Shown in pieces: positions 1-5,608 of a stretch of DNA of 5,608 bases. Position 1 is the stretch's first letter; each line of letters opens with the position of its first letter. The position numbers and the translations under genes are program-made. The notes beneath the pieces were generated by a model, which saw nothing but the letters and a program-made list of their open reading frames with translations, was not told the DNA's origin and made no database searches. Source of the stretch: an uncultured Lachnospiraceae bacterium (lineage in GTDB: Bacteria; Bacillota; Clostridia; Lachnospirales; Anaerotignaceae); NCBI GenBank assembly GCA_944384285.1, contig CALWSX010000107.1, forward strand, positions 1 through 5,608. The letters run 5' to 3'.

Positions 1-10
1 TAGGACATAT

Positions 11-32
11 AAATTGCAACTCTTGCAAATTT
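11..32. promoter_or_regulatory. Candidate LysR-type operator (TTGCAA repeat over the -35)
   Basis: TTGCAA occurs at 14-19 and again at 23-28, separated by CTC. Because TTGCAA is itself palindromic, the pair is both a direct and an inverted repeat, and flanking A and T runs extend the dyad (AAATTGCAA against TTGCAAATTT, with one bulged A). It fits the loose T-N11-A pattern of LysR-family binding sites and covers the -35 of the gene's own promoter. That is the usual arrangement for negative autoregulation. Binding by the adjacent regulator is inference. Confidence 0.4.
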
Positions 33-42
33 AATTTATAAT
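14..42 (+). promoter_or_regulatory. Sigma-A-type promoter of the lysR-family gene
   Basis: A perfect TATAAT -10 hexamer lies at 37-42, and TTGCAA (4 of 6 matches to TTGACA) lies at 14-19 with a 17-nt spacer. Transcription would begin near position 49, giving a leader of about 37 nt before the ATG at 86. The surrounding DNA is very AT-rich, so chance -10 matches are expected. The exact spacing and the position before a gene make this the best candidate, but it is inferred from sequence only. Confidence 0.6.
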
Positions 43-72
43 TTAATTATTAAATTGAAATACATTACAATT

Positions 73-78
73 AGGAGG
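73..78 (+). promoter_or_regulatory. Ribosome binding site that decides the lysR start
   Basis: AGGAGG at 73-78 is a full-strength Shine-Dalgarno. It is only 1 nt from the ATG at 80 but 7 nt from the ATG at 86, so initiation should occur at 86 and not at the first in-frame ATG. Confidence 0.8.
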
Positions 79-85
79 AATGAAA

Positions 86-1000
86 ATGGATACAAACGAT
101 TTGATTACATTTATAACAGTATATGAATATCAAAGTATAAACAAAGCAGCAAAAGCTCTTTTTATTTCTCCTCAGGCTATAAGTAAAACCATTGCCAAAA
201 TAGAAACTGAACTTGAAGTCACACTGTTTGAACGTTCTCATATGGGAATGACTCCAACAATTTATGGAAAATCACTTGCCAAAAATGCTAATGAAATTAT
301 AACCACAATAAAAGGTATAAAAGAAAAAATAAAATATCCTGAAAAGGACTTAATTTATAATCTTAATTTAACAACATCTTATGGTGTAATAGCATATCTT
401 TCTGTAGATTTTATTTCTGATTTTCACAAACGTTATCCCTCTATCCATCTTAACGTAACCGAAGGAAATGATATAAATGTTGAATCTCTTTTATTAGATG
501 GTGACTGTGAAGTTGGTATACTTGGTGGGCCTGTAGATATGCTTAAATATGATGCAAAATTTTTCACATCCCACAAACACTGTCTTGTAATAAACAAAAA
601 ACACAGACTCGCAAATAAAAAATCTATATCATACAAAGATCTTGATAACGAAAAAATAGCTTTGGAAGGAAGACAATTCAGACCTTTCCATAACAATATG
701 AATCGTTTTTTAAAAGCAGGCATAACTCCCCAAATTGTTATGGAAACATCAGAAATAGACTTAACTCATCATATAGCAGCAAAAAACCAGGGGATTGGAT
801 TATCAGTAGATTTTGCTGCAATGTTTAAACCATATGAAAATACAGTAATACTTCCTTTTGAAGATGAAGGATGTACATGGGATACATATATCGTTACAAA
901 AAAAGGCAGAAAAGTAAGTGAAGCAGCTGACATTTTTATAAAATTTGCTTTGGAATGGCTTGAAGAACACAAAGATACACTTTTTAAATGGGAAATCTAA
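86..1000 (+). CDS. LysR-family transcriptional regulator
   Basis: This is a cytoplasmic DNA-binding regulator of 304 aa, the usual length for LysR-type proteins. Residues 1-60 form the N-terminal winged helix-turn-helix: a helix beginning DLITFITVYEYQS, then the family pattern SINKAAKALFISPQAISKTI (about 18-37) and the ELEVTLFER wing (about 43-50). A linker helix of about 60-88 follows. Residues from about 90 to 295 form the periplasmic-binding-protein-like effector domain, including a VGILGGP segment near 143-149 and the conserved GIGLS near 236-240. The ATG at 86 is chosen over the one at 80 because of Shine-Dalgarno spacing. The effector and the target genes cannot be told from sequence. 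LysR genes are often divergent from their targets, which would place the target left of position 1, outside this window. The downstream neighbour is convergent and separated by a terminator, so it is a less likely target. Confidence 0.93.
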   Translation: MDTNDLITFITVYEYQSINKAAKALFISPQAISKTIAKIETELEVTLFERSHMGMTPTIYGKSLAKNANEIITTIKGIKEKIKYPEKDLIYNLNLTTSYGVIAYLSVDFISDFHKRYPSIHLNVTEGNDINVESLLLDGDCEVGILGGPVDMLKYDAKFFTSHKHCLVINKKHRLANKKSISYKDLDNEKIALEGRQFRPFHNNMNRFLKAGITPQIVMETSEIDLTHHIAAKNQGIGLSVDFAAMFKPYENTVILPFEDEGCTWDTYIVTKKGRKVSEAADIFIKFALEWLEEHKDTLFKWEI

Positions 1001-1010
1001 TATATTAATA

Positions 1011-1050
1011 AAAAAAGGGCAGACCAAAAGGTCTGTCCTAAAATTTTATT
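1011..1050. terminator. Bidirectional intrinsic terminator between lysR and thpR
   Basis: A 10-bp stem pairs 1016-1025 (AGGGCAGACC) with 1030-1039 (GGTCTGTCCT) around an AAAA loop. The one imperfect pair is G-U in the + transcript and A-C in the - transcript. Downstream on the + strand is AAAATTTTATTTTTC. On the minus strand the hairpin is followed by a T run, the complement of the A tract at 1011-1015. It begins 10 nt after the lysR stop and 19 nt beyond the thpR stop, so it can end both convergent transcripts. The + direction has the better stem. Confidence 0.85.
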
Positions 1051-1058
1051 TTTCTTTT

Positions 1059-1610
1059 TTATTTTTCTTTAAAATTACCTTCAAACACAGGTTTATAAAC
1101 AAGTTTACTTCCTATTCTTGTACTATGAAATACAGTTATTTTATTGGCTTTTACAACAATTTCACCTGTATTTATTTCCTCAATAGTATTCTTAGGGCTT
1201 CTAATAAGTTTAACTTCTCGACCTATAGTTACATGAGGAGTATATTTTCCTTTTTCTCGTCTAAAACCGTATTTTGAAAGAGTTTTATCCAAATCGTCAA
1301 AAAGCTTTTGTAAAAGTTTATTTTCAGATACACCTATCCATGCAATATGGTTTCCTGCTTCTCTTTGGAAAAAACCTATACCACTTAATTTTATATCGAA
1401 AGGTCTAAACCTTTGTGAAGTTTCAAAAACAGCCCTGCAAATTTCGTCTAAAGCCTCTTTATCAACCTCTCCCATAAACTTTAATGTAAGATGAATATTT
1501 TCTGTATCCGAAAAATTTCCTTTTATGCTTTTATTTTTTAATGTGTTTTTTATTTCATCAATTTTCTTTTTTGTATCAATATCAAAATCTATTGCTGTAA
1601 ATATTCTCAT
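1059..1610 (-). CDS. thpR: RNA 2',3'-cyclic phosphodiesterase (2H phosphoesterase family)
   Basis: This 183-aa protein belongs to the LigT/ThpR branch of the 2H phosphoesterases, soluble enzymes that open 2',3'-cyclic phosphate ends of RNA to 2'-phosphates. Both signature HxTx motifs are present: HLTL at residues 40-43 in a HLTLKFMGEV context, and HVTI at 126-129 in a TPHVTIGR context. The two histidines are the expected catalytic pair. The N-terminus MRIFTAIDF matches the family's typical first strand (RxFxAI), and the length is normal. The start is supported by AAAAGGA 9 nt upstream, which lies inside the last codons of tkt. Only 6 nt separate the tkt stop from this ATG, so the gene is probably co-transcribed with tal-tkt and may be translationally coupled to tkt. 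The physiological substrate of bacterial ThpR is not well established. Tight packing with sugar-phosphate genes does not by itself assign a metabolic role. Confidence 0.9.
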   Translation of the reverse strand: MRIFTAIDFDIDTKKKIDEIKNTLKNKSIKGNFSDTENIHLTLKFMGEVDKEALDEICRAVFETSQRFRPFDIKLSGIGFFQREAGNHIAWIGVSENKLLQKLFDDLDKTLSKYGFRREKGKYTPHVTIGREVKLIRSPKNTIEEINTGEIVVKANKITVFHSTRIGSKLVYKPVFEGNFKEK

Positions 1611-1616
1611 AACACA

Positions 1617-3608
1617 TTATCCTTTTATAAGCTCTTCTGTTTCTTTTGCAATGTTTTCAGCAGTGAAACCAAATTTTTCAAAAAGTTTTGATGATGGAGC
1701 AGATGCACCAAATGTGTCCATAGAAATCATTTTTCCATCAAGTCCGATATATTTATGCCAACCAAAACTTGATGCTGCTTCAATAGCAATTCTCTTTCTT
1801 ATAGCTTTAGGAAGTACAGATTCTTTATATGCATCTGTCTGTTCTTCAAATACTTCAAATGAAGGCATACTTACAAGTCTTATAGAATAGCCTTTTTCTT
1901 CAAGTATATTTAACGCTTTAAGAGATTCTGAAACTTCTGAACCTGTTGCAATCATAATAGCATCAATATTTTTCTTATCTTTTGCTTCTTTTAAAATATA
2001 AGCTCCTTTTATAGCACCTTTTCCTGTACCTTCAAGGAGAGGAAGAGTCTGTCTTGATAATACAAGAGCTGTTGGAGATGTTTTTCTTGTTATAGCAAGG
2101 TACCAAGCTGCTGCTGTTTCATTAGTATCACAAGGACGAATTACAGTATAGTTTGGAATACTTCTTAATGCTGCAAGCTGTTCAATTGGCTGATGAGTTG
2201 GACCGTCTTCACCTACACCGATACTATCATGTGTAAATATACTGATAACTGGAATCTGCATAAGAGCCTCAAGACGAAGTCCGGCTTTCATATAATCTGA
2301 GAATACGAAAAATCCTGCAATATAAGGGCGAACTCCACCATGAACATACATACCGTTTGCAATAGCTGTCATAGCAAATTCACGAATTCCAAAGTGCATA
2401 TTTGAGCCCATAGGATTTTCTTTTGAATAATATTCTCTGTTTTTCATAATTGACTTATTTGATGGGCCTAAGTCAGCAGAACCGCCGAAAAGTGAAGGTA
2501 CCATATCTGCAATTTTCTGAAGAACTTTTTCTGAAGATGCTCTTGTTGCAAGGTTGCCTTCGTATGTCCAGAAATCTGTATCATTAAGAAGTTTTTTGGA
2601 TAAATCTGTTTCATCAAAGAATGTTTTCCATTTTGCTTTTTTGTCTGGATATTTTTTAAAGTAAGCTTTTAATTTTTTGTTCCATTCTTTTTCAACTTTT
2701 TCGTTTTCTACATTCAAAGTTTCAATATATTCTTTAACTTTTTTAGGTACAAAAAAGTCTGCTTTATATTCCCATTTTAAAGCTTTTTTTGTAAGTTTAA
2801 TTTCTTCTTCTCCAAGAGGTGCTCCATGCGCTGATGCTTTACCCTCATGATTAGGAGAACCAAAGCCTATTTTTGTATTTATTTTAATGAAGGAAGGTCT
2901 TTCTTTATCGGCTTTAGCTTCTTCGATAGCCGCATTTATTTTTTCAATATCGTTTCCGTCTTCTACTTCTAAAGTCTGGAAACCGTAAGCTTCATATCTC
3001 TTTAAAATATCTTCGTTAAAAGTAACAGTACTGTCACCTTCTATTGTGATATTATTGCAGTCATAAAGAATTATAAGTTTTGAAAGTCCTAATGTTCCAG
3101 CAAGAGAACATGCTTCAGAAGATACGCCCTCTTCAAGACAACCTTCGCCACAAAGAGCATATGTGTAATGATTAATTATTTCAAAATCTTCTGTATTAAA
3201 TTCTGCTGCGAGATGATTTTCAGCAAGAGCCATTCCGACAGCATTTGCAATACCTTGTCCTAAAGGCCCTGTTGTTATTTCAACACCTTTTGTAATACCA
3301 TATTCAGGGTGTCCAGGTGTATAACTACCAAGCTGACGGAAATTTTTCAAATCATCAATAGTAACTCCATATCCGAAAACATGGAAAAGTGAATATAATA
3401 AAGATGAACCATGTCCGGCAGAAAGTATAAATCTGTCTCTGTCCATAAAGTTTGGATTTTTTGGGTTATGTTTCATCTGTTTTGCAAAGAGAGTAAAAGC
3501 CGCAGGAGCAGCACCCAAAGGAAGGCCCGGGTGTCCTGATTTTGCCTTTTGAATTGCCTCAACCGATAAAAATCTAAGGGTATTAACGGTTAAATTTTCA
3601 ATATTCAT
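1617..3608 (-). CDS. tkt: Transketolase, full length
   Basis: This ThDP- and divalent-metal-dependent cytosolic enzyme moves two-carbon ketol units in the non-oxidative pentose phosphate pathway (xylulose-5-P with ribose-5-P or erythrose-4-P). It has 663 aa, the same length as E. coli TktA, so it is the fused form and not the split two-subunit type. The PP domain (about 1-280) has GHPG with His26, SAGHGS with His66, His100, GPLGQG at 114-119, the ThDP/metal motif from GEGC at 154-157 to Asn185-Asn186, and His261. The Pyr domain (about 350-520) has Arg356, GSADL at 376-380, the catalytic Glu410 in IRE, His460, EDGPTHQP with Asp468 and His472, and Arg519. A C-terminal domain follows (about 545-660). 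The one odd residue is Glu155 where most transketolases have the metal-binding Asp. A lysine-rich linker occupies about 285-340. The ATG is supported by GGAGGAA upstream. Its neighbours are transaldolase 54 nt upstream and thpR 6 nt downstream. Confidence 0.97.
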   Translation of the reverse strand: MNIENLTVNTLRFLSVEAIQKAKSGHPGLPLGAAPAAFTLFAKQMKHNPKNPNFMDRDRFILSAGHGSSLLYSLFHVFGYGVTIDDLKNFRQLGSYTPGHPEYGITKGVEITTGPLGQGIANAVGMALAENHLAAEFNTEDFEIINHYTYALCGEGCLEEGVSSEACSLAGTLGLSKLIILYDCNNITIEGDSTVTFNEDILKRYEAYGFQTLEVEDGNDIEKINAAIEEAKADKERPSFIKINTKIGFGSPNHEGKASAHGAPLGEEEIKLTKKALKWEYKADFFVPKKVKEYIETLNVENEKVEKEWNKKLKAYFKKYPDKKAKWKTFFDETDLSKKLLNDTDFWTYEGNLATRASSEKVLQKIADMVPSLFGGSADLGPSNKSIMKNREYYSKENPMGSNMHFGIREFAMTAIANGMYVHGGVRPYIAGFFVFSDYMKAGLRLEALMQIPVISIFTHDSIGVGEDGPTHQPIEQLAALRSIPNYTVIRPCDTNETAAAWYLAITRKTSPTALVLSRQTLPLLEGTGKGAIKGAYILKEAKDKKNIDAIMIATGSEVSESLKALNILEEKGYSIRLVSMPSFEVFEEQTDAYKESVLPKAIRKRIAIEAASSFGWHKYIGLDGKMISMDTFGASAPSSKLFEKFGFTAENIAKETEELIKG
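1620..1626 (-). promoter_or_regulatory. Ribosome binding site of thpR inside the tkt 3' end
   Basis: The minus strand reads AAAAGGA, spaced 9 nt from the thpR ATG at 1610. It overlaps the final Lys and Gly codons of tkt, so ribosomes ending tkt translation sit directly over the thpR initiation region. Confidence 0.65.
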
Positions 3609-3614
3609 AAAATC

Positions 3615-3621
3615 TTCCTCC
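3615..3621 (-). promoter_or_regulatory. Ribosome binding site of tkt
   Basis: The minus strand reads GGAGGAA, ending 6 nt before the ATG at 3608. This near-consensus site fixes the start and predicts efficient translation. Confidence 0.85.
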
Positions 3622-3633
3622 GATTTATAAATC
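3622..3633. repeat. 12-bp perfect palindrome in the tal-tkt gap
   Basis: GATTTATAAATC equals its own reverse complement and directly abuts the tkt Shine-Dalgarno. With no loop it is a poor RNA hairpin. It could be a protein-binding dyad or a chance product of AT-rich sequence. A TATAAA inside it resembles a -10, but I see no good -35 at the right distance, so I do not call an internal promoter. Confidence 0.4.
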
Positions 3634-3662
3634 TAAACAAAAATTTCTAATCTTAAAATAAA

Positions 3663-4310
3663 TTATTTTTTAGGAACGCTTTCCCAGTCTTTTAAAAATC
3701 TTTCAATTCCCGCATCTGTAAGAGGGTGTTTAAGCATCTGTAAAATTACTTTATATGGAACTGTAGCAATATGTGCGCCTGCTTTAGCTGCATCAGTTAC
3801 ATGTAAAGGACTTCTAATGCTTGCCGCAATAATTTCTGTTTCAATAGCATGAATATCAAAAATCTGAACGATATCTTCAATAAGCTGAATACCAATTGCA
3901 TCAATATCGTCAAGTCTTCCTAAAAATGGGCTTACATAAGTTGCGCCAGCTCTTGCTGCAAGAAGTGCCTGTGCTGCTGTGAATATTAAAGTTACGTTTG
4001 TTTTAATTCCTTTTGCTGTAAGGATTTTAACAGCTTTTAAACCTTCAGCTGTCATAGGAATTTTTATTACTATATTTTCATGAATTTTAGCAAGCTCAAG
4101 AGCTTCTTTAACCATACCTTCATGGTCAAGGCTTATAACTTCTGCACTTATAGGTCCATCAACAATTGTTGTAATTTCTTTAACAACTTCTACAAAGTCT
4201 CTGCCTTCTTTTGCAATAAGTGATGGATTTGTAGTAACGCCGCAAATTACTCCGAGGTCATTTGCTTCTTTAATGTGTTCAACGTTAGCGGTGTCGATAA
4301 AAAGTTTCAT
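3663..4310 (-). CDS. tal: Transaldolase, short TalC/FSA-type
   Basis: This cytosolic class I aldolase-fold enzyme transfers dihydroxyacetone units between sedoheptulose-7-P and glyceraldehyde-3-P, giving erythrose-4-P and fructose-6-P. The 215-aa length fits the short TalC/FSA subfamily. Asp6 lies in FIDTAN, GVTTNPSL covers 24-31 with Asn28, and the Schiff-base lysine is Lys83 in VIKIPMTAEG. TNVTLIF at 104-110, the strand and loop YVSPFLGRLDD at 125-135, and AASIR at 162-166 complete the barrel signatures. Glu57 and Phe129 sit where E. coli fructose-6-P aldolase has Gln59 and Tyr131, and both choices favour transaldolase. The remembered Bacillus TalC sequence is very similar throughout. The ATG at 4310 is preferred over an in-frame TTG at 4328 because AAAGGGG sits 8 nt upstream of it and the family begins at MKLFIDT. 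The gene lies 54 nt ahead of tkt and is probably the first gene of the operon. Confidence 0.95.
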   Translation of the reverse strand: MKLFIDTANVEHIKEANDLGVICGVTTNPSLIAKEGRDFVEVVKEITTIVDGPISAEVISLDHEGMVKEALELAKIHENIVIKIPMTAEGLKAVKILTAKGIKTNVTLIFTAAQALLAARAGATYVSPFLGRLDDIDAIGIQLIEDIVQIFDIHAIETEIIAASIRSPLHVTDAAKAGAHIATVPYKVILQMLKHPLTDAGIERFLKDWESVPKK

Positions 4311-4318
4311 AGGATAAT

Positions 4319-4325
4319 CCCCTTT
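4319..4325 (-). promoter_or_regulatory. Ribosome binding site that decides the transaldolase start
   Basis: The minus strand reads AAAGGGG with an 8-nt spacer to the ATG at 4310. An upstream in-frame TTG at 4328 overlaps this site and would add six residues not seen in the family, so it is not the start. Confidence 0.75.
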
Positions 4326-4401
4326 CAAAAATAGAAAAATGAATTAAATTAAAAGTACGATACATTAAATATTTTAATAAAAAACATACTTATACATCTT
4401 T

Positions 4402-4430
4402 ATAATAAATCATTGTTAAAGATAAATCAA
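4402..4430 (-). promoter_or_regulatory. Candidate promoter of the tal-tkt-thpR operon
   Basis: On the minus strand TTGATT (4425-4430, 4 of 6 matches to TTGACA) is followed after exactly 17 nt by TATTAT (4402-4407, 5 of 6 matches to TATAAT). Transcription would start near 4395, leaving a leader of about 85 nt. I see no riboswitch or stable hairpin in that leader. The region is so AT-rich that alternative -10 sites cannot be excluded. Confidence 0.5.
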
Positions 4431-4465
4431 CAAAGTTTATAATATTTATTATGGAAAAAAGTCAT

Positions 4466-4514
4466 AAAAAAGACCTTTACAGTATTTTTAAACAAAATTT
4501 GTAAAGGACCTTTT
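4466..4514 (-). terminator. Probable intrinsic terminator of rarA
   Basis: CCTTTACA at 4474-4481 pairs with TGTAAAGG at 4500-4507. The stem extends outward through AAAAG/CTTTT (4468-4472 with 4510-4514) across a small internal loop, and inward through ATTTT/AAAAT (4484-4488 with 4494-4498) to a 5-nt loop. Read on the minus strand, the hairpin ends in a run of six T (complement of 4466-4471), as expected of a terminator about 95 nt past the rarA stop. It lies upstream of the candidate tal promoter, so it would insulate the two units. The stem is AT-rich and interrupted, so termination may be partial. Confidence 0.6.
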
Positions 4515-4609
4515 AATATTAAAAAATATTTATACTAAAGAATTTATTTTATAATTAAATTTATGGAAATATTTTAAAAAAATATTTAAAAATTATACAA
4601 CAAGAGCTA
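4515..4609. other. AT-rich rarA 3' spacer with a pure A/T inverted repeat
   Basis: This is the rest of the 299-nt gap between rarA and the transaldolase gene. It is nearly all A and T. The only structure is an inverted repeat of 9-nt arms, 4567-4575 (AAATATTTT) and 4579-4587 (AAAATATTT), around AAA. It is too weak to be a convincing terminator and has no T tract after it on the minus strand. No coding potential or RNA gene is visible. Confidence 0.5.
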
Positions 4610-5608
4610 TTATTTTGTATCTCTAAGTCTTTTTAAAGAATCTGATATCTTTTTTTCAACTCCGTTTTCGGTAGGCACATAATATATCTTATCTTTTAGC
4701 TCATCAGGCAAATACTGCTGTTTTACATAGCCTCCGAAATCATGTGGATAAAGATAGCCTATTCCATGCTCCAGTTTTTTTGCTCCACTGTAATGGCTAT
4801 CTTTAAGATGTGGCGGAACAGTATTTATTTTAACATTTGACACATCGCTGTAAGCTTTTTCAATAGCCATATAAGATGCGTTACTTTTTGGAGCACACGA
4901 AATATAAATAGCTGCCTGTGCAAGAGGTATACGGCATTCAGGCATTCCTATAAACTCAACAGCCTTTGCCGCAGAAATTGCAACCATTAAAGCATGAGGG
5001 TCCGCGTTTCCTACGTCCTCACTTGCACAAATTACTATTCGTCTTGCCACAAATTTAGGGTCTTCCCCTGCCAAAAGAAGTCTTGAAAGATAATAAACGG
5101 CTGCATCAGGGTCACTTCCCCTCATACTTTTAATAAAAGCTGATATCGTATCATAATGGCTATCGCCATCTTTATCATAGTTTAAAACTCTTTTTTGGAT
5201 ACAATCCGAAGCTGTTTCAAGGTCTATTACTATTTCCCCTTTTTCATTTCTGTCAGTTGTCAAAACTGCAAGCTCAAGTGCGTTAAGTGCTATTCTTGCG
5301 TCCCCGTTTGACATATCAGCCAAAAAATCTTTTGCATCGTCATTAATCACAACATTAAATGATTTTAAGCCATACTCCATATCATTTAATGCTCTGTCTA
5401 AAATAATTTTTATATTCTCTTTTGACAAGAGTTTAAGTTCAAATATTACAGAACGTGAAAGAAGCGCTTTGTTTACTTCAAAATATGGATTTTCTGTTGT
5501 TGCTCCTATCAAAATTACAGTTCCGTTTTCAACATGGGGCAAAAGTGCATCTTGTTGGGACTTATTAAACCTATGAATTTCATCTATAAAAAATATTCTT
5601 TTTCGTCC
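4610..5608 (-). CDS. rarA: Replication-associated recombination protein A, AAA+ ATPase (5' end outside window)
   Basis: RarA (MgsA) is a clamp-loader-like AAA+ ATPase that acts at stalled or gapped replication forks. The frame stays open to the right edge, and the 332 codons visible are the C-terminal part of a protein normally about 420-450 aa. Roughly the first 100 residues, including Walker A, are missing. Numbering from the edge, residues 5-13 (IFFIDEIHR) are Walker B with Asp9-Glu10. IGATTENP at 34-41 is sensor 1, and SRS at 51-53 holds the arginine finger. GDARIALNALE at 102-112 is the sensor 2 region. The remainder is the RarA-specific C-terminal oligomerisation domain with RGSDPDAAVYYLSRLL (164-179), SEDVGNADP (196-204), VPPHLKDSHY (264-273) and GYLYPHDFGGYVKQQYLP (284-301). 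A TTG at 5542 is an internal Leu codon between Walker B and sensor 1 and not the start. No promoter is visible. A hairpin at 4466-4514 probably ends the transcript. Confidence 0.95.
   Translation of the reverse strand, partial: GRKRIFFIDEIHRFNKSQQDALLPHVENGTVILIGATTENPYFEVNKALLSRSVIFELKLLSKENIKIILDRALNDMEYGLKSFNVVINDDAKDFLADMSNGDARIALNALELAVLTTDRNEKGEIVIDLETASDCIQKRVLNYDKDGDSHYDTISAFIKSMRGSDPDAAVYYLSRLLLAGEDPKFVARRIVICASEDVGNADPHALMVAISAAKAVEFIGMPECRIPLAQAAIYISCAPKSNASYMAIEKAYSDVSNVKINTVPPHLKDSHYSGAKKLEHGIGYLYPHDFGGYVKQQYLPDELKDKIYYVPTENGVEKKISDSLKRLRDTK

Noticed and set aside
80..85. ATG at 80 as the lysR start, giving two extra residues
   Set aside because: It lies 1 nt from the AGGAGG, too close for initiation. 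The ATG at 86 has 7-nt spacing.
433..723. Open frame on the minus strand inside lysR
   Set aside because: It is antisense to a clear LysR coding sequence and has no ribosome binding site or recognisable domain.
945..1277. Open frame on the + strand spanning the lysR end, terminator and thpR
   Set aside because: It runs through a strong terminator and antisense to thpR. Its Phe/Lys/Ser/Tyr-rich composition is typical of noncoding AT-rich frames.
1615..1619. TAATG stop-start overlap at the tkt end (minus strand) as the thpR start
   Set aside because: That ATG is not in the thpR frame. The ATG at 1610 gives the family-typical MRIFTAI start with a suitable ribosome binding site.
1525..1890. Open frame on the + strand across thpR and tkt
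   Set aside because: It is antisense to two well-supported genes and its hydrophobic content mirrors the opposite-strand codons. No initiation signal is evident.
4311..4328. TTG at 4328 as the transaldolase start
   Set aside because: It overlaps the Shine-Dalgarno of the ATG at 4310 and adds residues outside the family's normal N-terminus.
4311..4395. Possible riboswitch in the tal leader
   Set aside because: The leader is short, AT-rich and without paired helices or any conserved aptamer sequence I recognise.
4451..4504. 17-codon + strand ORF beginning ATGGAAAAAAGT
   Set aside because: It has no Shine-Dalgarno, no recognisable product, and coincides with the rarA terminator hairpin.
5540..5542. 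TTG at 5542 as the start of a 310-aa protein
   Set aside because: The frame stays open to the window edge and the preceding 22 codons encode the RarA Walker B segment, so this is an internal Leu codon.

Overview
The window is strongly AT-rich chromosomal DNA read in the standard code, with purine-rich Shine-Dalgarno sites (AGGAGG, GGAGGAA, AAAGGGG) and hairpin/T-tract terminators. Together with a TalC-type short transaldolase very like that of Bacillus, this suggests a low-GC Bacillota, probably a clostridial-type anaerobe. The genus cannot be fixed from the sequence alone. All genes look intact except the one cut by the right edge, and I see no mobile element, CRISPR array, tRNA or rRNA.

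Layout. Positions 1-79 hold a promoter with a candidate operator, followed by a LysR-type regulator on the + strand (86-1000). A compact hairpin at 1011-1050 looks like a bidirectional terminator between this gene and the convergent minus-strand genes. On the minus strand, read right to left, come a transaldolase (3663-4310), a full-length transketolase (1617-3608) and an RNA 2',3'-cyclic phosphodiesterase (1059-1610). They have short gaps (54 and 6 nt), no visible terminator between them, and a candidate promoter at 4402-4430. Upstream of that is a 299-nt AT-rich intergenic stretch with the presumed terminator of rarA. The 3' part of rarA (4610 to beyond 5608, minus strand) fills the right end.

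How the genes work together. Transaldolase and transketolase are the two carbon-shuffling enzymes of the non-oxidative pentose phosphate pathway, linking ribose-5-P and xylulose-5-P to fructose-6-P and glyceraldehyde-3-P. Active-site residues in the small aldolase (Glu57, Phe129) favour transaldolase over fructose-6-phosphate aldolase. The third gene, thpR, is tightly packed behind tkt and is probably co-transcribed, although no metabolic link is known to me. RarA, a replication-fork maintenance ATPase, looks like a separate unit. The LysR regulator's target cannot be read from the window.

Overall this is ordinary core-genome content. The points most worth checking are a Glu in place of the usual metal-binding Asp in the transketolase ThDP motif, the operator-like repeat in front of lysR, and the tkt-thpR coupling. 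I do not see evidence for an undescribed system.
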